A DNA stretch of 5,799 nucleotides from Gp6-AA40 sp046765795 (GTDB lineage Bacteria > Acidobacteriota > Vicinamibacteria > Vicinamibacterales > UBA2999), in contig JBKPRH010000142.1 in assembly GCA_046765795.1 (NCBI GenBank), forward strand, positions 1-5,799, given 5' to 3'. Position numbers and translations under genes: made by a program. The notes under the pieces are model-generated. The model saw only the letters and a program-made list of their open reading frames with translations. It searched no databases and was not told the DNA's origin. Of this stretch, positions 1 through 4,982 are shown piece after piece. Numbering within the stretch: the first letter of the stretch is position 1; every line of letters starts with the position of its first letter.

Positions 1-1476
1 GAGCATGAGCACACGTCCTGGCGCGTCGGCGAGACCCGTCGCCAGGAGGGGCAGCGCGATTGCGCCAATGGCCAGCAGGATTCCGCGCAGCACGAGGCGG
101 CCGGCGAGCACCGTGGACAGAAGGCGCGCCGTGCCCTTCAACTCGAGACTGTCCGAGGCCACCGATCGGAAGAAGCGCAGGGCGAACACGGTCGCTTGCG
201 CGCCGGCCATCGACGCTGCGGCGATCGCCAGCCAGCGGCTCGGACCAGCGACGGCCGCTGCCGCGAACAACGGTCCGAGAATCGCTGCGGTCAGGTTGAA
301 CTGCAAGAGCGTGTATCGCGTGTTCCAGGCCGGGCGAGCGGGCACGCGATAGATACATGCACTGGCCGTCACGCCGGCGGCGCCAAGAAGCACGGTGAGT
401 CCACCGACCCAGATGCTGCCGGGCAGTTGCAGCCAGAGGAGACCCGCATACACGGCCGCGACATGCGAGAACGCGGCAAACGCGAGGACCTCTCGACTGA
501 GCCACGACCGCCGCCACATCCGCAGCGCACGATACGCGTGCGCTGGACGACCGAGATGGAACGTCGCTGCGGCAAGCGCGAGTCCGCCGACGCCCAGCGA
601 GACGAGCGCGGCCAGACCCAAACGCGTGTCGCCAAGTAACTGCAATACCCAGATCGCGGCGAACGCGCCGACTGACAGCTGGGTGAGGACGGTCATGAGA
701 ATGAGCGACCAGTGCGCGTGCTCGGGCGTGACATGCGTGATGTCACGAGGCCGCGCGTTTGGTGGCAGCGAGTCGGGCGGCGTGATGCGTGTCGTTGACA
801 GGCTTCCGTCGGCTGAGGGCAGGCCGAGCGTCGCGGCGTTCGATTCAACTGAATCACGCCACTCGGCGACATTGACGATCTCGATGGCGAGTGCGCCCTC
901 AGGGCACGCACTCACGCAGGCCGGTGATTGGCCCAGCGACAATCGGCCGTGGCACATGTCGCACTTGCCGACGACCCCGCGTTCGGGGTTGTACTGCGGC
1001 ACGCCATACGAACAGTTCCACGTGCAGTACTGACAGCCGATGCACGCATCGGCGCTGTGACGCACGATGCCAGTGATCGGATCTTTGGTGTAGGCGTCGA
1101 CCGGACACCCCTGCAGACACGTCGGCTCGAGGCAATGGTTGCAGCCCATCGAGAGATACGAGCGGCTCGTCGATGGAAACCATCCGCCCTCGATTTCACC
1201 AACGCGGCGCCAGTTGATCTCTGCGGGATTGCCGTTCTGCTCGTTGCAGGCGACGACGCAGCACTTGCAGCCGATGCACTTCCCCATGTCCACGTGGAAG
1301 CGGTACTGTTCGCCGGCGCCTGGCGCGCGATCGGGCATGCGCTCGCCTTCGTGGCTGCGGCGCGTCATCGGCGCACGTGCCTGCTCGGTCTTGATCCACT
1401 CGAGCAGCGGCAGCTCGGACGGTGCAGTGTCGGTGCTGCGACGCAGCATCGGCGTAGTCACGGGTATCGACGCCAT
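1..1476 (-). CDS. DmsB-DmsC fusion: four-cluster ferredoxin joined to a molybdoenzyme membrane anchor (3' end outside window)
   Basis: Reading the complement from ATG at 1476 gives 492 codons with no stop to the left edge, so the C-terminus is missing. Residues 58-200 are a DmsB/NrfC-type ferredoxin with four complete cysteine sets: C67/C70/C73/C77, C112/C115/C120/C124, C145/C148/C151/C155 and C172/C175/C187/C191. This predicts four [4Fe-4S] clusters. A linker (about 205-252) leads to a DmsC-like anchor with about seven visible membrane segments from residue 255 and the family signatures HLGRP (307-311) and SWLSREV (324-330). By family knowledge, such proteins carry electrons between membrane quinol and a molybdopterin catalytic subunit; B and C are usually separate genes. 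No Sec or Tat signal is seen. An in-frame TGA lies six codons before the ATG, making this the first possible ATG; a weak AGG lies 9 bases upstream. Divergence from a nitrate transport operon suggests it serves an assimilatory nitrate reductase (inference). Polysulfide or DMSO reductase partners are alternatives. Confidence 0.9.
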   Translation of the reverse strand, partial: MASIPVTTPMLRRSTDTAPSELPLLEWIKTEQARAPMTRRSHEGERMPDRAPGAGEQYRFHVDMGKCIGCKCCVVACNEQNGNPAEINWRRVGEIEGGWFPSTSRSYLSMGCNHCLEPTCLQGCPVDAYTKDPITGIVRHSADACIGCQYCTWNCSYGVPQYNPERGVVGKCDMCHGRLSLGQSPACVSACPEGALAIEIVNVAEWRDSVESNAATLGLPSADGSLSTTRITPPDSLPPNARPRDITHVTPEHAHWSLILMTVLTQLSVGAFAAIWVLQLLGDTRLGLAALVSLGVGGLALAAATFHLGRPAHAYRALRMWRRSWLSREVLAFAAFSHVAAVYAGLLWLQLPGSIWVGGLTVLLGAAGVTASACIYRVPARPAWNTRYTLLQFNLTAAILGPLFAAAAVAGPSRWLAIAAASMAGAQATVFALRFFRSVASDSLELKGTARLLSTVLAGRLVLRGILLAIGAIALPLLATGLADAPGRVLML

Positions 1477-1527
1477 CCAGTTGGACCTGAGTCACCACTC
1501 ATGCATTCACCGCGCCGGACAGGGACG

Positions 1528-1543
1528 CGTGACGCATGTCACA
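1528..1543 (-). promoter_or_regulatory. CRP/FNR-family-like operator upstream of the ferredoxin-anchor fusion
   Basis: The minus strand reads TGTGACATGCGTCACG. This fits the CRP consensus TGTGA-N6-TCACA at nine of ten half-site positions, and its core GTGAC-GCAT-GTCAC is a perfect dyad. The centre is about 60 bases upstream of the ATG at 1476. If it acts at -41.5, transcription would start near 1494 and leave a leader of about 18 bases. The regulator is unknown; CRP, FNR or another family member could bind. No good -10 is seen at the matching distance, so the role is inferred. Confidence 0.4.
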
Positions 1544-1638
1544 ACCGCGCACGCACACGCGTGCGATCGAGATGCAGTGGAAACGGCGCGCTGAAACGCT
1601 CGCTGCTACACGGAACGAGCTCGGCGCCTGGAGACGTG

Positions 1639-1684
1639 GCCAGCGAACTGGCGTGAGTGCCGCGCGCTGCCGGGCGCGGGGCAC
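1639..1684. other. Two adjacent strong hairpins, possible leader structure
   Basis: GCCAG-CGAA-CTGGC (1639-1652) is a perfect five-pair stem with a four-base loop; read on the minus strand the loop is TTCG. Four bases on, 1657-1684 forms five pairs, one G-G mismatch and five more pairs around a six-base loop. Neither is followed by a T-run on either strand, so they are not typical intrinsic terminators. They would lie in the 5' leader of the ferredoxin-anchor gene if that gene starts transcription near 1700. GC-rich sequence forms chance stems easily, so function is unproven. Confidence 0.35.
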
Positions 1685-1743
1685 GCATCGAAGATACACG
1701 TCGAACACCGGTTCAACAAGAGGGAGTCAGGCGACGAACGTGT

Positions 1744-1795
1744 TGCTCATTCCAAGTGATTCGACATTTTTGAATGAGCAGGTGTGACAGCACCT
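1744..1795. repeat. Two abutting inverted repeats in the AT-rich part of the divergent region
   Basis: TGCTCATTC (1744-1752) and GAATGAGCA (1772-1780) are perfect nine-base inverted repeats around a 19-base spacer. AGGTG-TGACAG-CACCT (1780-1795) is a second dyad beginning on the last base of the first. The back-to-back layout in the least GC-rich patch suits either operators near a promoter or an RNA with two stacked helices. I do not recognise a named binding motif. Confidence 0.45.
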
Positions 1796-1983
1796 AAGTG
1801 ATAGACAGCATTGGGCCGCATCTGCCAAAACACGCGTCTCACGCGTGACACCGCGACACGACAACTGTGTCGACAACGCGCGAACTGCGTCGCAATCACA
1901 ATGATTCGCGATCGCGCCGTGCATACAGACACAAATGTGAGATGCGATCGCTCGCACAACAGTGTTGTCGCCAACCTAAGTGA
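1792..1983 (+). repeat. Ten-base direct repeat ACCTAAGTGA, two copies
   Basis: The word ACCTAAGTGA occurs at 1792-1801 and again at 1974-1983, and a shorter relative, CAAGTGAT, sits at 1753-1760. The copies lie 182 bases apart. The first overlaps the right arm of the AGGTG/CACCT dyad. They could be paired sites for one regulator; chance is a fair alternative. Confidence 0.35.
1854..1968. repeat. Cluster of short palindromes in the divergent region
   Basis: Within 115 bases there are CGACAC-N7-GTGTCG (1854-1872), AATCA-CAA-TGATT (1894-1906), the ten-base palindrome CGCGATCGCG (1907-1916), GCGATCGC (1944-1951) and ACAAC-AGT-GTTGT (1956-1968). CGACAAC is also repeated directly at 1859-1865 and 1871-1877. 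This density of dyads fits an operator region for the porin-nrt operon, but none matches a motif I can name with confidence. Confidence 0.35.
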
Positions 1984-2049
1984 ACCCGAGAGCCGAGAGA
2001 ACCGACAGAACAACAACCTTCGGAACCAACTGAACCCACGGAACCCACG
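1982..2049 (+). repeat. Degenerate GAACC-type minisatellite of about nine bases
   Basis: The core GAACC recurs five times here. The last two units are an exact tandem GAACCCACG (2032-2040 and 2041-2049); earlier units have drifted (GAACCAACT, GAACCGACA, GAACCCGAG). The strand is AC-rich and nearly T-free, unlike its surroundings. It looks like a decayed simple repeat. It may also act as an unstructured spacer in the leader of the porin-nrt mRNA. Confidence 0.5.
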
Positions 2050-2079
2050 AAGCCGCGCAACGGAACGCCAATTGCTATC

Positions 2080-2187
2080 GCCGTCGACAACGGCCTTGAG
2101 GCCGAGTCGAAAAACTCAATAACGGGCCACGTCGCCTCCGTCATGTCGAAACAGTCGCTGTCAGCGCGTCGCTGATAGCCCGTTGTT
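2080..2187 (+). other. Compound stem-loop array just upstream of the porin start, candidate structured leader
   Basis: Helices follow each other with no gap: GGCC-TTGA-GGCC (2092-2103), GAGT-N6-ACTC (2104-2117), then a ten-pair stem 2118-2127 with 2178-2187 (nine Watson-Crick pairs and one T-G wobble). Inside the long stem, 2159-2166 pairs with 2170-2177 around a three-base loop, ending exactly where the outer stem resumes. A competing dyad, GCCGT-CGACA-ACGGC (2080-2094), overlaps the first hairpin. The array ends one base before the Shine-Dalgarno tract. I do not recognise a known riboswitch class. It is shown only as a folding potential. Confidence 0.45.
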
Positions 2188-2188
2188 C

Positions 2189-2206
2189 GGAAGGAGAAGA
2201 CGTGTG
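2189..2206 (+). promoter_or_regulatory. Ribosome binding site deciding a GTG start for the porin
   Basis: GGAAGGAGA (2189-2197) lies six bases before GTG at 2204, ideal spacing. A TTG at 2183 is in the same frame, but starting there would translate the Shine-Dalgarno tract itself into an artificial FGRRRR extension ahead of the signal peptide. GTG at 2204 is therefore the better start. Confidence 0.85.
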
Positions 2207-3640
2207 ATCCGTGCGTCGATCGTTCTTCTCGCACTCGTCATCGTGCCACTCAGCACGGCCAGTGCGCAGCAACAGACAGCGAACGCGCAGCAGCAAGTTG
2301 CCAGCGCGCAGCCACAAACATCCAGCGCTCCGCAGCCGGCGCAGACCGCCACTCCGTCACCTGCGTCCGCACAATTGCAGCCCGCGCCGGCGCCCAAGCC
2401 GCCATTTCCCAATCGCGCGAACAGCGTCATGCCGTCGTGGCTGCGTGTTCGCGGTGAGTTCCGCGAGCGCGTCGAAGGATTTGAGAACAGCGGCTTCACT
2501 GCCGATCGAGACGACGCCTACGCACTCAGTCGCGTGCGGCTGAACGCGACGATCACCGCGTCGAAGAGCCTGTCGTTTCAAGCCAACGTGCAGGACGCGC
2601 GCGTCGCGAACAAGGAGGTCGGCCCGACGACGGCGCCGTTCCGCGGTCCGTTCGATCTTCGTGCCGCGTTCGCCGACATCGGAGACGCCAAAGCACCAGT
2701 CGGCGCTCGACTCGGACGTCAGGAGCTCGCCTTCGGTGAGCAGCGTCTCCTTGGCCATCTTGCCTGGGTCAACACGGGCCGCACGTGGGACGCAGCGCGC
2801 GTGATCCTGCGCGCAAAAAGCTGGCAGGCCGACGTCTTCGGTGCGTCGCTGGTCCGCAGTCTTCCCGACGAGTTCGACAAGAGCGGCAATGGCAATCGCC
2901 TCGCCGGCGTGTATGCCTCCTCAGCCAAAGTGATTCCGCAAGCGGCGCTCGAGCCCTACGTCTTCTGGCGCCGCGACGTGAATCTCCGCAGCGAGTTGAC
3001 CACGATCGGCAATCTCTCGCAGACAACGATGGGGATGCGCGTCGCGGGGAAGCTCCCGGCACGGCTCGACTACGGCGTGGAGATGGCGATGCAGCGCGGA
3101 TCGCTCGCGGCAGACTCAGTGAACGCGTGGGCGGGACACTGGCAGATTCGCGAATCGCTGCCCGGAGCAGGCGCCGTCAAGCTGACCTCTGAATACAACT
3201 TCGCGACCGGCGACGACAACCCCACCGACGGCCGTCGTCAGACCTTCGACCAGCTCTATCCAACCGGACACGACAAGCTCGGCCTCGCCGATCAGGTCGG
3301 CTGGCGCAACGTTCATCACCTGCGCGAAGGATTCGAGTTCTCACCGATCAAGGCGACCCCGATCTCGCTGAACTATCACTCGTGGTGGCTCGCGGAGAAG
3401 ACAGACGCGTTGTATGCCGCGAGCGGCGCGCTGCTCGCGCGTGTGGCCGGCGGCGCGGCGGACTCGCACGTCGGACAGGAGCTGGATGTTCAGGTCTCAC
3501 GCGCGCTGACACCGCAGATTCAACTGGCCGCTGGTTACGCACACATGTTCACGGGCGCCTTCCTCAAGCAGGCGACTCCCGGTGCTTCCTACAGTGCTCC
3601 TTACGTGATGGTGACCTATGTCTTCCTCGCCGACAAATAA
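2204..3640 (+). CDS. Alginate-export-family outer-membrane porin, probable nitrate uptake channel
   Basis: From the GTG start this is a 478-residue protein. Residues 1-21 are a Sec signal peptide with a hydrophobic core (SIVLLALVIVPL) and an ASA cleavage site before Q22. Residues 22 to about 75 are a low-complexity Ala/Gln/Pro linker. From about 76 the sequence has alternating amphipathic strands and signatures of the alginate export family (Pfam PF13372): FRERVEGFENSGF, LGRQELAFGEQRLLG (170-184) and NTGRTWDAARV (190-200). It ends in an amphipathic strand, YVMVTYVFLADK, as beta-barrels do. Family members form outer-membrane anion channels. No alginate synthesis genes are nearby, and the gene overlaps nrtA, so I infer a role in nitrate or another small anion crossing the outer membrane, not alginate export. 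Family call is strong; substrate is inference. Confidence 0.88.
   Translation: MIRASIVLLALVIVPLSTASAQQQTANAQQQVASAQPQTSSAPQPAQTATPSPASAQLQPAPAPKPPFPNRANSVMPSWLRVRGEFRERVEGFENSGFTADRDDAYALSRVRLNATITASKSLSFQANVQDARVANKEVGPTTAPFRGPFDLRAAFADIGDAKAPVGARLGRQELAFGEQRLLGHLAWVNTGRTWDAARVILRAKSWQADVFGASLVRSLPDEFDKSGNGNRLAGVYASSAKVIPQAALEPYVFWRRDVNLRSELTTIGNLSQTTMGMRVAGKLPARLDYGVEMAMQRGSLAADSVNAWAGHWQIRESLPGAGAVKLTSEYNFATGDDNPTDGRRQTFDQLYPTGHDKLGLADQVGWRNVHHLREGFEFSPIKATPISLNYHSWWLAEKTDALYAASGALLARVAGGAADSHVGQELDVQVSRALTPQIQLAAGYAHMFTGAFLKQATPGASYSAPYVMVTYVFLADK
2258..2341 (+). repeat. Four heptad-like repeats in the porin linker
   Basis: Just at the signal cleavage site, residues 19-46 read as four seven-residue units: ASAQQQT, ANAQQQV, ASAQPQT and SSAPQPA. 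The DNA copies have diverged at third positions. The segment is probably a flexible or periplasmic extension ahead of the barrel. Its length is likely to vary among relatives. Confidence 0.55.
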
Positions 3641-4901
3641 CGCGACCGGTACGACTCGACGACAGTTCCTCACCGCAACGGCGACGACGGCCGGTGCGCT
3701 GCTCGCTGGTCTGCCATCGGGATGGGTCGGCAGCGTCTATGCCGACGACAGTCCCGAAACGAAGACGATCCGCTTCGGCATCATCGCGCTCACCGACTGC
3801 GCGCCGATCGTGATGGCCCATGAACTGGGCTACTTCAAGAAGTTCGGCATCGAGTCGGTGATCTCGAAGGAAGCGTCGTGGGCCGTCATCCGCGACAAGC
3901 TCTCGCTCGGCGAGAACCAGGCGACGCACATGCTGATCGGCATGCCGCTCGCCTCGACGATGGGCCTGGCGGGATCGCCGGTGAAGCCTATGGTGATCCC
4001 CTGGCTGCTCAATCGCAACGGCCAGGCGATCACGCTGAACAACAAGCTGAAAGCAGCTGGCGTCCGCACACCCGCGCAGATCAAACCGCTCGCCGATAAG
4101 GCGAAGGCGTCAGGCGAGCCGCTGACGTTTGCCATGACGTTCCCGCCGGGCACGCACGCGATGTGGATCCGCTACTGGCTCGCCTCGGGTGGAATCAATC
4201 CAGACAAGGACGTCAGCCTGATCACCATTCCGCCTGCGCAGATGGTGGCCAACATGAAGGTGGACAAGATGGACGGCTTCTGCGTGGGCGAGCCGTGGAA
4301 TAACCGCGCCATCGAGGATGGCATCGGCTTCACCGTCATCACGACACAGCAGATGTGGAAAGACCATCCTGAGAAGGTGTGTGCGTTCACCGAAGAATTC
4401 GCGATGAAAAATCCGAAGACGGTGAAGGCAATCCTCAAGGCCCTTCACCTCGCAAGCGTGCATCTCGACGATCTGGGGAATCGCGCCAAGGCGGCGGAGG
4501 TCATCTCGCGGCCGACCTACATCAACTGCCCGCCGGCGATCATCCTGGAGCGGCTGCTCGGGAAGTATGAGTACGGCGACGGCCGCACGGAGCAGGACCC
4601 GAACTACATGATCTTCTCCCAGCGCAACTGCAACTACCCGCACCAGATCTACGGGAAGTGGTGGCTGACGCAGCTGCGGCGGTGGGGGCTCACCAAAGGC
4701 GCGCCCGACTATGAAGGAATTCCGAAGCGCGTGATCCGCTCGGACATCTACCTCGAGGCCATGAAGGAAATGGGCGTCGCGGTCAAGGTGGCTGAAGAGC
4801 AGAAGATCACGCTCTTCGACAACGTCTTCGACGGCAAAGACCCTGACAAGTACGCGCGTTCCTTCGCGATCAATAGCCTCGCGACCGGAGCGACTAGTTA
4901 G
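3618..4901 (+). CDS. nrtA: Nitrate ABC transporter substrate-binding protein, NrtA/CmpA family, Tat-exported
   Basis: The 427-residue product begins with a Tat signal: TRRQFL with twin arginines R14/R15, an Ala/Leu-rich core (about 19-32) and a likely cleavage after VYA (40-42). The mature part has NrtA-family landmarks: IRFGIIALTDCAPIVMAHE (51-69), SWAVIRDKL (88-95), LNRNGQAITL (131-140), FPPGTHAMWIRYWL (175-188) with H180 at a likely ligand position, GFCVGEPWN (220-228) and MWKDHPEKV (246-254). By family knowledge it binds nitrate or nitrite in the periplasm and delivers it to NrtB; related CmpA binds bicarbonate, so substrate is not settled here. The ATG lies inside the porin's last codons, overlapping by 23 bases, and an in-frame TGA at 3612-3614 rules out earlier starts. 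No clear Shine-Dalgarno precedes it, so translation is probably coupled to the porin. Cyanobacterial NrtA is a lipoprotein; this one is not. Confidence 0.92.
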   Translation: MSSSPTNNATGTTRRQFLTATATTAGALLAGLPSGWVGSVYADDSPETKTIRFGIIALTDCAPIVMAHELGYFKKFGIESVISKEASWAVIRDKLSLGENQATHMLIGMPLASTMGLAGSPVKPMVIPWLLNRNGQAITLNNKLKAAGVRTPAQIKPLADKAKASGEPLTFAMTFPPGTHAMWIRYWLASGGINPDKDVSLITIPPAQMVANMKVDKMDGFCVGEPWNNRAIEDGIGFTVITTQQMWKDHPEKVCAFTEEFAMKNPKTVKAILKALHLASVHLDDLGNRAKAAEVISRPTYINCPPAIILERLLGKYEYGDGRTEQDPNYMIFSQRNCNYPHQIYGKWWLTQLRRWGLTKGAPDYEGIPKRVIRSDIYLEAMKEMGVAVKVAEEQKITLFDNVFDGKDPDKYARSFAINSLATGATS

Positions 4902-4951
4902 TGGTTGGTGGTGGTTGGTGGTGGTGGTCGTCACCACTAACCACTGACCAC
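4900..4951 (+). repeat. GG-rich repeat and imperfect hairpin between nrtA and nrtB
   Basis: GTGGTTGGTG occurs twice in tandem (4901-4910 and 4911-4920) and continues as GGT units to 4928. The downstream CACCACTAACCACT (4932-4945) pairs with 4900-4913 at 13 of 14 positions, so a hairpin can form that takes in the last bases of the nrtA stop codon. Eight GG runs between 4903 and 4927, separated by one or two bases, could alternatively fold as a two-tetrad G-quadruplex. No T-run follows, so this is not a standard terminator. It may shield the nrtA mRNA 3' end or tune nrtA versus nrtB levels (inference). Confidence 0.55.
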
Positions 4952-4966
4952 GAGCTATCAACCAAC

Positions 4967-4982
4967 AAGGAGACTCTATTTG
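4967..4982 (+). promoter_or_regulatory. Ribosome binding site supporting the TTG start of nrtB
   Basis: AAGGAG (4967-4972) sits seven bases before TTG at 4980. No ATG or GTG lies near enough to use it in frame, so TTG is the probable start. A rare TTG may hold permease synthesis below that of the binding protein. Confidence 0.8.

Larger units (their letters stand above)
1477..2203. other. Long divergent intergenic region with no convincing gene
   Basis: This 727-base gap separates two divergent starts and should hold both promoters. The open frames across it are short, rich in Arg, Ser and Thr, or low in complexity, and show no recognisable domain, so I call none. Its composition varies: 1477-1735 is GC-rich with strong hairpin potential, 1741-1810 is the most AT-rich patch, and 1981-2060 is an AC-rich degenerate repeat. 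I found no confident sigma-70 or sigma-54 promoter and no stem followed by a T-run that would be an intrinsic terminator. Individual elements are listed separately. Confidence 0.75.

Noticed and set aside
928..1656. A 242-codon open frame on the plus strand
   Set aside because: It lies antisense to the cysteine-rich ferredoxin domain, which has clear family motifs; the plus-strand product shows no domain and is Ala/Arg/His-rich shadow coding.
1657..1684. Intrinsic terminator
   Set aside because: The stem is strong but no T-run follows on either strand.
1908..1951. HIP1-like octamers as proof of a cyanobacterium
   Set aside because: The Tat-type NrtA, alginate-export porin and DmsB-DmsC fusion do not fit the cyanobacterial nrt operon.
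1811..2122. Possible 103-residue small protein in the divergent region
   Set aside because: It needs a TTG start with no good ribosome site, is composed of Arg, Asn, Thr and Ser, and runs through the GAACC repeat.
2096..2124. Possible sigma-70 promoter, TTGAGG with a weak -10 about 17 bases later
   Set aside because: The -10 region (around AATAAC) is a poor match, and these bases are better explained by the paired helices.
2183..2203. TTG start extending the porin N-terminus
   Set aside because: The extension translates the Shine-Dalgarno tract; GTG at 2204 has ideal spacing and gives a clean signal peptide.
1896..2234. Minus-strand open frame with Gly-Ser-Val repeats
   Set aside because: The repeats are just the GAACC minisatellite read on the other strand, and the frame overlaps the porin start.
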